Positions 26,235 through 34,341 of a DNA stretch of 64,000 nucleotides are shown one piece after another (within the stretch, counting starts at the first letter, position 1; each line of letters opens with the position of its first letter). The notes below the pieces were generated by a model. That model saw nothing but the letters and a program-made list of their open reading frames with translations. It was not told the origin of the DNA and made no database searches. This stretch comes from an uncultured Rhodospirillales bacterium (lineage in GTDB: Bacteria > Pseudomonadota > Alphaproteobacteria > ATCC43930 > CGMCC-115725). Position numbers and translations under genes: made by a program. The DNA is taken from positions 186,001 through 250,000 of the forward strand of contig CAIKMD010000003.1 of assembly GCA_903828515.1 (NCBI GenBank). The letters run 5' to 3'.

Positions 26235-26824
26235 GACAACAGCGCTCCTTCGGCGCGGAGAAAACTCAACAGGGACAGCATCGGCAGGCCGAGGATCGAA
26301 AAATGATCGCCGTCGATCTTCGCCATCAATTGCGCGCCCAGACCCTCGAGTTCGTAGGCGCCGACGCTGCGCAGCACGGTGTCGCCGGCGGTATCGAGAT
26401 AATGATCGAGAAATTCGTCGGACAAAGCGCGCAGCGTCAGGCGCGGCAGTTCGATCGCGCGCCACAAAACAACATCGTCGCGCACTACCGCCGCCGCGGT
26501 AATCAGCGTGTGTTCCTTGGCCGATAGCATCCGCAACTGCGTGCGGGCCGCGTCGCGATCGGCCGGCTTGTCGAACCAGTATCCATCGCATTCGAGCATT
26601 TGATCGGCGCCGAGCACGAACGCGCCGTTATGCCGCGCCGCCACGGTTCTTGCCTTTGCCTCGGCCAAGCGCATCGCGCAGACCGTGGCGTCCCAGCCCC
26701 CTTCGCGGCTGTCGTGCTTGATTTTATCTTCATCGATATCGGCGGGATCGCGGACATGATCGATGCCCGCCGCATCGAGCAGCCTGGCGCGCGAGGTGCT
26801 GGCCGAGGCAAGCACGAGGGTCAT
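26231..26824 (-). CDS. Maf-like nucleotide pyrophosphatase
   Basis: 197 residues of the Maf/HAM1 fold. The N-terminal VLASASTSRARLLDAAG (residues 4-20) is the Maf signature loop, LGADQMLECDG provides the conserved acidic residues and VRSVGAYELEGLGAQL is the C-terminal signature. Maf proteins hydrolyse modified or canonical NTPs, and the exact subtype is unclear. Coupled by ATGA overlaps to both neighbours in the unit PPSR-maf-aroE. Confidence 0.92.
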   Translation of the reverse strand: MTLVLASASTSRARLLDAAGIDHVRDPADIDEDKIKHDSREGGWDATVCAMRLAEAKARTVAARHNGAFVLGADQMLECDGYWFDKPADRDAARTQLRMLSAKEHTLITAAAVVRDDVVLWRAIELPRLTLRALSDEFLDHYLDTAGDTVLRSVGAYELEGLGAQLMAKIDGDHFSILGLPMLSLLSFLRAEGALLS

Positions 26825-27642
26825 GCGTTTTCCTGGCCCTGCTTGCGCGCCAGGAGTTTCAGGATCGCGGCGGAGGTCTCCTCGATGGAACGCCGGCTCA
26901 CATCGATCACCGGCCAGGAATGTTCGGTGAAGAGCCGGCGCGCCTGGGTCACCTCGGCCCGCACTTTGGCGAGGTCGGTATATTCGCTGTCCTCGTCGCT
27001 GTGCAGCGAAGACAGGCGCTGGGTGCGAACCTGAATCAGGCGATCGGGATCGTTGGTCAGGCCGACGATCAGCGGGCGGGTGAGTGCGAAAAGTTCCGCC
27101 GGCGCATCGACGCCGGGCACCAATGGAATATTCGCCGCCTTGATCCCGCGGTTGGCGAGATAGATGCAGGTCGGGGTCTTGGAACAGCGCGACACGCCAA
27201 CCAGGACGACATCGGCATCGTTCAAACCCCAGAGCGATTGTCCATCGTCGTGGTTGAGCGCGTAGGTCATCGCGTCGATGCGTTGAAAATATTCGTGATC
27301 GAGCATGTGCTGCTGACCGGGGAGGCCGCGCGCCTGGCGGCCGAGAAAAGCGGCAAGCGCGCCGAGGACCGGATCGAGCACTGGGATCGCCGGAACCTGA
27401 TGCTTGCGGCAACCTTCGATCAGCGGTTGGCGCAGCGCATCGTTGACGATCGAGAACAGCACGATGCCGGGATGGGTCGCGATGCCGGCGACCACGCGTT
27501 CGACCTGGGCCTTCGAACGCACCATCGACCAGATATGTTCGACCGCGTCGCTATCCTCGAATTGCGAGAGGCAGGCGCGGGCCACCGAGTGAACCGTATC
27601 GCCGGTCGAATCCGACACCAGGTGGAGATGAAACCGGCTCAT
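26821..27642 (-). CDS. PPSR family kinase/pyrophosphorylase (pyruvate, phosphate dikinase or PEP synthase regulator)
   Basis: 273 residues of the former DUF299 family. MSRFHLHLVSDSTGDTVHSVA and the P-loop-like GVSRCSKTPTCIYLANRG (about 151-168) are diagnostic. The enzyme reversibly phosphorylates a Thr of its dikinase target; whether the partner is PPDK or PEP synthase cannot be told. This gene is the neighbour known as RP001 in Rickettsia; the gap between it and hemE is the mapped chromosomal origin in Caulobacter and related bacteria. Confidence 0.93.
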   Translation of the reverse strand: MSRFHLHLVSDSTGDTVHSVARACLSQFEDSDAVEHIWSMVRSKAQVERVVAGIATHPGIVLFSIVNDALRQPLIEGCRKHQVPAIPVLDPVLGALAAFLGRQARGLPGQQHMLDHEYFQRIDAMTYALNHDDGQSLWGLNDADVVLVGVSRCSKTPTCIYLANRGIKAANIPLVPGVDAPAELFALTRPLIVGLTNDPDRLIQVRTQRLSSLHSDEDSEYTDLAKVRAEVTQARRLFTEHSWPVIDVSRRSIEETSAAILKLLARKQGQENA

Positions 27643-28023
27643 GGATAACCGGTCCAGGGATTGTGTGTGGTTTGTGGATAAGGGGCGATTCGGTCCCCAC
27701 GCAGGATTGCATGAACCCTGACCGGTATTTCACCCCCAGGCCCGGAGCCTTGGGATTGTTTGGCCGGACGGATCGAAAGCCGGGGAAAACTATGTCGCAT
27801 ATCGATCGATCCTTGGGTTCCCCGGTTTTCCCGACAGGCGACAAACCCGCCATTGGCCGTATTTAGCGGAAGTTTCGGCGATCTTATACACGGGTTTGAT
27901 TTCCACCCCGCCAATCCTATCACCCTGCGGATAGGATTCACCGGGCTGATAAACCCCGATATCCCCCGCACAACTACCACTACTACCTTTTGATTCTAAT
28001 CTAAGAGAGAGTAAGAGCAGAGC
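27643..28023. other. oriC: Candidate chromosomal replication origin (oriC) between the PPSR gene and hemE
   Basis: A 381-bp non-coding gap. A perfect DnaA box, TTATCCACA, lies on the minus strand at 27673-27681. Near matches are TTATACACG at 27884-27892 (plus) and TTATCCATG at 27640-27648 (minus). There are three GANTC (CcrM-type) sites at 27687, 27935 and 27992, and a perfect 9-bp inverted repeat (AATCCTATC / GATAGGATT) with arms at 27913-27921 and 27930-27938. The stretch just before hemE (27991-28015) is relatively AT-rich. The location equals the hemE-RP001 origin of Caulobacter and Rickettsia (established for those species). It also must contain the promoters of hemE and the PPSR gene. 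Confidence 0.6.
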
Positions 28024-29058
28024 ATGAGTAAGTCGGATAAACCGATCCTTCGGGCCCTGCACGGTGAGAGTTCGCGGCGTCCGCCATTCTGGCTCATGCG
28101 TCAGGCCGGACGGTATCTGCCCGAATATCGGGCGTTGCGGCAAAAGGCCGGCGGGTTTCTCGATCTGTGTTACGCACCGGAACTTGCTGCCGAGGTGACA
28201 CTGCAGCCAATCCGTCGTTTCGGGATGGATGCGGCGATCCTGTTCGCGGATATTCTTTTGGTGCCGCAGGCGATGGGACAGAAATTGTGGTTCGCCGAAG
28301 GCGAAGGGCCGCGGCTCGAACCGATCCGAACGCGGGTCGAAGCTGAATCTTTGAACCTCGATGGGATGGCCGGCCGGCTGGCTCCGGTCTATCAGGCAGC
28401 CTCGCTTGTGGCCGCGGCACTCCCCGAGAAGACCGCGCTGATCGGTTTCGCTGGTGCGCCGTGGACGGTCGCGACCTACATGGTCGAGGGCGGCTCGAGC
28501 CGCGATTATGCCAACGTGAAGGAATGGGCGTTTGGCGACCCGGCCGGCTTTGGTGTGTTGATCGACCGCCTGGTCGAGGCGACGGCGGCGCATCTCTCGG
28601 CCCAGCTCGATGCCGGCGCCGAAGTCGTGCAGATATTCGATACCTGGGCGAGCGCCGTGGGACCCGAACATTTCGACCGGCTGGTGATCGAGCCGACACG
28701 GCGCATCGTCGAGCGCGTGCGGCGCAATCACAACGATGCGCTGGTGATCGGATTTCCGCGCGGCATCGGCGAACTCTATCCGCGCTATTTCGCCGAGACC
28801 GGCGTGGACGGGATCGGTATCGATGCCGGGATGGCGCCGAGCCTCGCCGCGCGGAATCTGCAGCCGCATGGCACGGTGCAGGGCAATCTCGATCCGCGCG
28901 TTCTGGTGGCCGGTGGCGAAGCAATGGAAAAAGCGGTCGCCGCGATTCTGGCCGCGCTGTCGAACGGACCGTTCATCTTCAATCTCGGTCACGGCGTCGT
29001 GCCGGAAACGCCGGTCGACCATGTTGTGCGGCTGACCGAGCTTCTCCGCACCGCATGA
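28024..29058 (+). CDS. hemE: Uroporphyrinogen decarboxylase
   Basis: 344 residues; decarboxylates uroporphyrinogen III to coproporphyrinogen III. FWLMRQAGRYLPEYR (about 22-36) carries the conserved Arg residues, and the GFAGAPWTVATYMVEG segment (about 141-156) is the second family signature. Its stop overlaps the hemH ATG. It leads the hemE-hemH-hemJ operon, away from the candidate origin. Confidence 0.97.
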   Translation: MSKSDKPILRALHGESSRRPPFWLMRQAGRYLPEYRALRQKAGGFLDLCYAPELAAEVTLQPIRRFGMDAAILFADILLVPQAMGQKLWFAEGEGPRLEPIRTRVEAESLNLDGMAGRLAPVYQAASLVAAALPEKTALIGFAGAPWTVATYMVEGGSSRDYANVKEWAFGDPAGFGVLIDRLVEATAAHLSAQLDAGAEVVQIFDTWASAVGPEHFDRLVIEPTRRIVERVRRNHNDALVIGFPRGIGELYPRYFAETGVDGIGIDAGMAPSLAARNLQPHGTVQGNLDPRVLVAGGEAMEKAVAAILAALSNGPFIFNLGHGVVPETPVDHVVRLTELLRTA

Positions 29059-30089
29059 GCAAGACCGCCATCGTCCTGATGAATCTCGGCGGGCCCGACA
29101 GCGCGCAAGCGGTCGAGCCGTTTCTGTTCAATCTTTTCGCCGATCCGGCGATCATTGCCTTGCCCAATCCGTTGCGCTGGCTGATCGCGAAGATTATTTC
29201 GCATCGTCGGGCGCCGCTCGCACAAAAAATCTACGCGCATATCGGCAACGCCTCGCCGCTTCTCGCGAATACCGAAGCGCAAGCGCGAGCGTTGGAACAG
29301 GAACTCGGGCCCGACACGAAAGTTTTCATCGCGATGCGGTATTGGCATCCACGCGCCGAAGCCGCCGCCGAAGCGGTGAAACGTTTCGGTGCCGACGAAA
29401 TCATCCTGCTGCCGCTCTATCCGCAATTCTCGAGGACCACGGTGGCGTCCTCATTGAGTGATTGGCACCGGGCCGCGAAGAAAGCGGGGATCACGGCAAC
29501 GACCCGCGCGATCTGCTGCTATCCAACCGAGAGCGGATTCATCGCGGCGCTCGCCGAAAAAATCGCGACGGCTTTTGCCGAATGGCCGATGACTCTAAAA
29601 CCGCCGCGCCTGTTGCTGTCGGCGCATGGCTTGCCGAAACGCATCGTCGAACGCGGCGATCCCTATGAGGCGCAGGTCAATGAAACCGCGGCGGCGCTGC
29701 GTGTGGCGCTCGATCGCACCGATCTCGACAGCGTCGTCTGCTATCAAAGCCGGGTCGGTCCGCTGGAATGGCTTGGTCCGGCAACCGACCATGAAATTCG
29801 CCGCGCCGGCGCGGAGGGCCGCGGTCTGATCGTGGCGCCGATTGCCTTCGTCTCAGAACATTCGGAAACGCTGGTTGAGCTCGATATCGATTACGCGCAT
29901 GTCGCGCGCGATGCCGGCGTGCCACGTTATGTGCGGGTCCCGACGGTCGGCGCGGCGCCGCGTTTCATCGCGGGGCTTGCCGATCTGGTTCGACAGATCC
30001 GCAGTGCGCCCGACGAAAGACCGGTTGCCGATGGCGGCGCGCGGCGTTGCGATGTGAGCCGCGTGTTTTGTCCGTGTGCCCTAAGATGA
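29055..30089 (+). CDS. hemH: Ferrochelatase
   Basis: 344 residues; inserts Fe2+ into protoporphyrin IX. The start KTAIVLMNLGGPDSA, LLSAHGLPKRIVERGDPY (with the catalytic His, about 194-211) and CYQSRVGPLEWLGP are diagnostic. The C-terminus ends RRCDVSRVFCPCALR: three cysteines, plus internal Cys residues, resemble the arrangement that ligates a [2Fe-2S] cluster in ferrochelatases of Caulobacter type. Cluster binding is inferred from this. Overlaps hemE and hemJ by 4 bp each. Confidence 0.96.
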   Translation: MSKTAIVLMNLGGPDSAQAVEPFLFNLFADPAIIALPNPLRWLIAKIISHRRAPLAQKIYAHIGNASPLLANTEAQARALEQELGPDTKVFIAMRYWHPRAEAAAEAVKRFGADEIILLPLYPQFSRTTVASSLSDWHRAAKKAGITATTRAICCYPTESGFIAALAEKIATAFAEWPMTLKPPRLLLSAHGLPKRIVERGDPYEAQVNETAAALRVALDRTDLDSVVCYQSRVGPLEWLGPATDHEIRRAGAEGRGLIVAPIAFVSEHSETLVELDIDYAHVARDAGVPRYVRVPTVGAAPRFIAGLADLVRQIRSAPDERPVADGGARRCDVSRVFCPCALR

Positions 30090-30532
30090 ACGCGCTGTTG
30101 CCGTTCTATCCCTGGGTTAAGGCGCTGCATCTGATCAGCGTGATCGCGTGGATGGCGGGGATGCTCTATCTGCCGCGCCTCTTCGTCTATCACGCCACCG
30201 TCGCGGTCGGATCGGAAGCATCCGAAACTTTCAAGGTGATGGAGCGCCGGTTGTTGAAGGCGATCATGAACCCGGCGATGATCGCGACGCTGCTGTTTGG
30301 CGCGATGCTCGCAGGGACGCCCGGCGCGGTCGATTGGCGCGCGATGTGGTTTCCGGTAAAGCTGATCCTGGTTGTGATGATGCTGGCGATCCATTATTGC
30401 CTCTTTTGCTGGCAGCGCGATTTTGCCGAGGATCGAAACAGCCGCAGCGCGAAATTTTATCGCGTGATGAACGAAGTTCCGACGCTGTTGTTGATCGGTA
30501 TCGTTCTGCTTGCCGTAGCGAAGCCGTTCTAG
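30086..30532 (+). CDS. hemJ: HemJ-type protoporphyrinogen IX oxidase
   Basis: 148 residues with four predicted membrane helices. FYPWVKALHLISVIAWMAGMLYLPRLFVYH (about 6-35) contains the conserved His and YLPRLFVYH signature of the HemJ (UPF0093) family; KLILVVMMLAIHYC is a later helix. It oxidises protoporphyrinogen IX ahead of HemH. The ATG overlaps the hemH stop. It replaces HemG/HemY, as is usual in alphaproteobacteria. Confidence 0.94.
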   Translation: MNALLPFYPWVKALHLISVIAWMAGMLYLPRLFVYHATVAVGSEASETFKVMERRLLKAIMNPAMIATLLFGAMLAGTPGAVDWRAMWFPVKLILVVMMLAIHYCLFCWQRDFAEDRNSRSAKFYRVMNEVPTLLLIGIVLLAVAKPF

Positions 30533-30552
30533 GCCCCTTGAAGGAAACGACG

Positions 30553-30795
30553 ATGAAGTGGATCTGGCCGAAAAAGACGATCGAGGAAATCGAACTCACC
30601 ATCGCGGTCAGGTTCGGGCGGTTCATCCACTGGGCGGCCGCGGTGACCGTCGGTCTGTTCTGGCTCGGCGAGTTCATCGGTATCCTCTTCGGCTACTGGT
30701 CGGAGAGCAGTTTCACCATCGGCGCGGTCATCCTCGGCGGACTGGCGCTTTTGTTCGTCGGCCGTGGCCTGCGTTACGTCTTCGCCAACGAATGA
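30553..30795 (+). CDS. Small two-helix membrane protein
   Basis: 80 residues from an ATG at 30553 with AAGGAA 7 nt upstream, 20 bp after hemJ. A charged N-terminus (KWIWPKKTIEEIELTIAVRFGRFIHW) is followed by two hydrophobic segments, about 26-47 and 55-73. Not recognised. Its position at the end of the hem operon suggests co-transcription; a His (FIHW) at the membrane boundary is the only notable residue. Confidence 0.7.
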   Translation: MKWIWPKKTIEEIELTIAVRFGRFIHWAAAVTVGLFWLGEFIGILFGYWSESSFTIGAVILGGLALLFVGRGLRYVFANE

Positions 30796-31037
30796 TGAAA
30801 GGCCTGCGCCGGGCTCCGGCGCCCACCCTTTGCGGCGAGTCCTTTGTCGTTTGACTCGGCATCGTGACTTCGGTATTGATGGTGTGCCCTCCGGGGTGCC
30901 TCCAATCTTCTCGCTGACCTGCGAACCCTCCGAACTTTCGGTCACCCGATTGGACCGCGTGTCTCCCTTCGAGGCTCAGGCGCAACCAAAGCGCCGCCAT
31001 CTCACCTCCTCCTTCCCCTCCCAGAATCCGACGGCCC
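30796..31037 (+). promoter_or_regulatory. rho leader: GC hairpin and G-free pyrimidine tract
   Basis: This 242-bp gap holds a 7-bp hairpin (GCGCCGG-GCT-CCGGCGC, 30806-30822) just after the hem operon. Immediately before rho there is a C-rich tract with no G for 27 nt (30997-31023). Such C-rich, G-poor unstructured RNA is what Rho binds (rut-like). rho is autoregulated through its leader in E. coli, so self-attenuation here is a reasonable inference. No purine-rich Shine-Dalgarno is evident before the rho ATG. Confidence 0.45.
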
Positions 31038-32294
31038 ATGAACCTCCAAGAACTCAAACGTAAAACCCCTCCCGAACTCCTCGCCTTCGCGGAGGAACTG
31101 GAGATCGAGAACGCGTCCTCGCTGCGTAAGCAGGACATGATGTTCGCGATCCTCAAGACGCTGGCCGACAAGGACCAGGCGATCAGCGGCGATGGTGTGC
31201 TGGAAGTCCTGAGCGACGGGTTCGGCTTCCTGCGCAGCCCCGAGGCGAATTACCTGCCCGGCCCCGATGATATCTATGTCAGCCCCTCCCAGGTCCGCCG
31301 CTTCGGCCTGCGCACCGGCGATACGGTCGAGGGCGAGATTCGCGCGCCGAAAGACGGCGAGCGGTACTTCGCACTCCTGAAAGTCGCCAAGATCAATTTC
31401 GACGATCCCGACAAGCTGCGCCATCGCATCAATTTCGATAATCTCACGCCGCTATACCCCGACGAGAAACTCAATCTGGAACTGGGCGATCCGACCAAGA
31501 AGGATCTGACCACCCGCGTCATCGATCTGGTAACCCCGCTTGGCAAGGGTCAGCGCGCGCTGATCGTCTCACCGCCGCGCACCGGCAAGACCGTGATGAT
31601 GCAGAACATCGCGCATGCGATCTCGGCCAATCATCCCGAGGTTTATCTGATCGTCCTGCTGATCGACGAGCGGCCGGAAGAAGTCACCGACATGGCCCGC
31701 ACGGTCAAAGGCGAGGTCGTGAGTTCCACGTTCGACGAACCGGCGATCCGCCACGTCCAGGTTGCCGAGATGGTGATCGAGAAGGCCAAGCGCCTCGTCG
31801 AGCACAAGCGCGACGTCGTGATCCTGCTGGATTCGATCACCCGTCTCGCGCGCGCCTACAACACCGTCGTGCCCTCGTCGGGCAAGGTGCTGACCGGCGG
31901 TGTCGACGCCAACGCCTTGCAGCGCCCCAAGCGTTTCTTCGGCGCCGCGCGTAACATCGAGGAAGGCGGCTCGCTGACCATCATCGCGACCGCGCTGATC
32001 GATACCGGCTCGCGGATGGACGAGGTGATCTTCGAAGAATTCAAAGGCACCGGTAATTCGGAAATCGTGCTCGATCGCAAGATCGCCGACAAGCGCACCT
32101 TCCCCGCGCTCGACATCACCAAGTCGGGTACCCGTAAGGAAGAGCTACTGGTCGAGAAAGCCACGCTGTCGAAGATGTGGGTCCTGCGCCGCGTTCTTTC
32201 GCCGATGGGTCCGATGGACGGTCTCGAATTCCTGATCGAGAAACTGCGCCAGTCGAAGACCAATGCCGACTTCTTCGAGGCGATGAATACCTGA
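31038..32294 (+). CDS. rho: Transcription termination factor Rho
   Basis: 418 residues. The N-terminal helical domain starts [20 protein letters not shown], followed by the RNA-binding cold-shock-like domain ([30 protein letters not shown]-type, about 58-88). Then comes the hexameric ATPase core: Walker A PPRTGKT (about 178-184), Walker [17 protein letters not shown], and Q/R-loop elements including KGTGNSEI. Complete and canonical, monocistronic, with its own C-rich leader. Confidence 0.97.
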   Translation: MNLQELKRKTPPELLAFAEELEIENASSLRKQDMMFAILKTLADKDQAISGDGVLEVLSDGFGFLRSPEANYLPGPDDIYVSPSQVRRFGLRTGDTVEGEIRAPKDGERYFALLKVAKINFDDPDKLRHRINFDNLTPLYPDEKLNLELGDPTKKDLTTRVIDLVTPLGKGQRALIVSPPRTGKTVMMQNIAHAISANHPEVYLIVLLIDERPEEVTDMARTVKGEVVSSTFDEPAIRHVQVAEMVIEKAKRLVEHKRDVVILLDSITRLARAYNTVVPSSGKVLTGGVDANALQRPKRFFGAARNIEEGGSLTIIATALIDTGSRMDEVIFEEFKGTGNSEIVLDRKIADKRTFPALDITKSGTRKEELLVEKATLSKMWVLRRVLSPMGPMDGLEFLIEKLRQSKTNADFFEAMNT

Positions 32295-32371
32295 AGCCGG
32301 TCGATCGCCGCGGCGATCCGTCGGTAAATTTTACAGGTCGCGCTGCGTTGCCGCGCGAAATCCCTGATTTT

Positions 32372-32520
32372 CCTATCGTTCCATAGGTTGGCCCGTTCCT
32401 TGCTCCAAGGACGGACAGTAACGCGCCAATTCTCCCCCTCGATCGGGTAGCAGGTAGCTCCACCCCGATTGGCGCCCTCCACTAAACGGCGGCACTCGCA
32501 AGAGGCCGCCGTCTTTTTTT
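32372..32520 (+). ncRNA. Candidate structured small RNA downstream of rho
   Basis: Four successive hairpins lie between rho and the convergent qor gene. H1: CCTAT/ATAGG at 32372-32387. H2: CCGTTCCTTG/CAAGGACGG, one bulged T and a 3-nt loop, at 32393-32414. H3: GCGCCAAT/ATTGGCGC, arms 32423-32430 and 32468-32475, enclosing a CU-rich TTCTCCCCCTC loop segment and a weaker inner pairing. H4: a terminator hairpin with a 7-T tail. No open frame fits. This could be a rho 3'-UTR-derived or independently transcribed sRNA; the CU-rich loop could pair with Shine-Dalgarno regions (inference). I do not recognise a named family. Confidence 0.5.
32486..32520 (+). terminator. Intrinsic terminator
   Basis: ACGGCGGC (32486-32493), an 11-nt loop, GCCGCCGT (32505-32512), then C and seven T residues (32514-32520). 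A textbook Rho-independent terminator for transcripts coming from rho or the candidate RNA. It ends 4 bp before the stop of the convergent qor gene. Confidence 0.9.
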
Positions 32521-32524
32521 GTCC

Positions 32525-33499
32525 TCAGACCACCAGCACCGTCGAGCCGGTGGTTTTGCGTGATTCCAAATCGCGATGCGCCCGGGCCGCGTCCTTGAGC
32601 GGATAGGTCTGGCCGATCTCGATCTTCACCGCGCCCGATGCCACGACGTCGAAGAGTTCTTTCGCCGACGCGCGCAGCTTGTCGGTGGTGACGACGTAAT
32701 CGGCCAATGTCGGCCGTGTCACATAGAGCGAGCCCTTGCCGGTCAGGATGTTGATGCTGAACGGCGGCACCAGGCCCGAGCTTTGGCCGAACGAGACCAG
32801 CAGGCCCAAACGCTGGAGGCAATCGAGTGATTTGAGGAATGTGTCCTTGCCGACCGAATCATAAACCACCGGCAGTTTCTTGCCGCCGGTGATCTCGGCG
32901 ACGCGCGCGACGAAATCCTCGCGCGAATAATCGATGATGTGATCGTAGCCATGGGCCTTCGCAAGCTTGCCCTTGGCCTCGCTGCCGACCGTGCCGATCA
33001 CGGTGGCACCGAGATGCTTGGCCCATTGGCCGGCGATCAAGCCGACGCCGCCGGCGGCGGCATGGAAGAGGATCGTCTCGCCGGGCTTCACCCGATAGGT
33101 CTGGCGCAACAGGTATTGCGCGGTGAGGCCCTTGAGCATCATCGCGGCCGCTTGCTGATCGGTGATGCCGGCGGGAATTTTTACGAGACGCCCGGCTGGA
33201 ATGAGCCGCGCCTCGGCATAGGAGCCGACCGGCGCGTTGCCGTAAGCGACGCGATCGCCGACCGCGAGATCGGTCACATCGGGACCGAGCGCCTCGATCA
33301 CGCCGGCGCCTTCGCCGCCCAGACCCGACGGGAAGGTCACCGGGTAAACACCCGAGCGCATATAGGTGTCGATGAAGTTGAGGCCGACCGCGGTCTGGCG
33401 GATCAACGCCTGTCCGGGGCCGGGTTTAGCCAGTTCGACCTCGTCCCAAGAGAGGACTTCGGGGCCGCCGATCTTGTGGATGCGGATGACGTGCGTCAT
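32525..33499 (-). CDS. NADPH:quinone oxidoreductase (zeta-crystallin-like MDR)
   Basis: 324 residues of the zinc-independent medium-chain dehydrogenase/reductase class. TYMRSGVYPVTFPSGLGGEGAGVIEALG (about 46-73) is the QOR substrate-site signature, HAAAGGVGLIAGQWAKHLGATVIGTV (about 148-173) is the NADPH Rossmann motif, and no structural-zinc Cys cluster is present. It probably reduces quinones by one electron. Twelve base pairs separate it from the dienelactone hydrolase gene upstream. Confidence 0.92.
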   Translation of the reverse strand: MTHVIRIHKIGGPEVLSWDEVELAKPGPGQALIRQTAVGLNFIDTYMRSGVYPVTFPSGLGGEGAGVIEALGPDVTDLAVGDRVAYGNAPVGSYAEARLIPAGRLVKIPAGITDQQAAAMMLKGLTAQYLLRQTYRVKPGETILFHAAAGGVGLIAGQWAKHLGATVIGTVGSEAKGKLAKAHGYDHIIDYSREDFVARVAEITGGKKLPVVYDSVGKDTFLKSLDCLQRLGLLVSFGQSSGLVPPFSINILTGKGSLYVTRPTLADYVVTTDKLRASAKELFDVVASGAVKIEIGQTYPLKDAARAHRDLESRKTTGSTVLVV

Positions 33500-33510
33500 G
33501 GCGTTTTCCT

Positions 33511-34215
33511 TCAGCTCAGGGCGGCGCGGAGGAATTCGGCGGTGCGGCTGTCGGCGCGTTCGGCCGATGCTTTGTGATAGCCGTGGCTGCTCGCGCGGGC
33601 GAAAGCGTGATCGGCGCCGGGATAGGTATGGATGGTGACGTGGGGATTGGGCTCGAGCGCCGCCTTGATCTCGGCCTGGGCTGCTGCCGGCACGAATTTG
33701 TCGTCTTCGGGCAAATGCAGCATCAGGGGTTTGGTGATGGAACGGGCCTGGCCGAGCGCGGGCGGCAGGTTGACCGGGTAATAGCCGACATTGGCGTCGA
33801 GATCGGCGCGGCAGGCCAGCAGATAGGCCAGCTTGCCGCCGAGGCAATAGCCCAGACTGGCCACCTTGCCGGTGCAGCCCGGATGGGCGCGCAACACCGC
33901 GACGGCTGCCTTCATGTCGGCGATGGCTGACGCCTCGCTGAATTTCCGCATGTAGCCGGTGGCTTCCTGGAAGTCCTCCGGCTTTGTCGAGTCCAGCGCG
34001 ACGCCGGGCTTGATCCGCCAGAACATGTCGGGCGCCATCGCGATGTAGCCTTGGGCGGCAACGTGGTCGACGATCGAGCGCAGCCAGTCATTGACCCCGA
34101 AAATCTCCTGGAGCACGAGAACGCCGGGAACCTTGGCGTTATGGGTGCCGCCGGGCGGCATCGCGACATAGGCATTGAAGCTGCCGCCATCTGCGGCGAT
34201 CGATTGCATCGGCAT
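33511..34215 (-). CDS. Dienelactone hydrolase family protein
   Basis: 234 residues, alpha/beta hydrolase fold. The nucleophile motif GYCLGG (Cys near 123) is the dienelactone-hydrolase form of the nucleophile elbow; the acid (LPEDDKF) and His (PGADHAFA) complete the triad. It may hydrolyse lactones or other esters. It likely forms an operon with qor. A second paralogue occurs at 62149-62868. Confidence 0.9.
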   Translation of the reverse strand: MPMQSIAADGGSFNAYVAMPPGGTHNAKVPGVLVLQEIFGVNDWLRSIVDHVAAQGYIAMAPDMFWRIKPGVALDSTKPEDFQEATGYMRKFSEASAIADMKAAVAVLRAHPGCTGKVASLGYCLGGKLAYLLACRADLDANVGYYPVNLPPALGQARSITKPLMLHLPEDDKFVPAAAQAEIKAALEPNPHVTIHTYPGADHAFARASSHGYHKASAERADSRTAEFLRAALS

Positions 34216-34341
34216 CGGTTCCTCCCGGTCTCGGCGGGGACCCTACAAGTCGCTCAAAAGCTTGTCACGCCGGCCAATCTGCGCAAGCATGCAGGGCAAG
34301 CTGGCGCCTCCATGGATGCCGGCGCATCTGGGGAGGGGACG

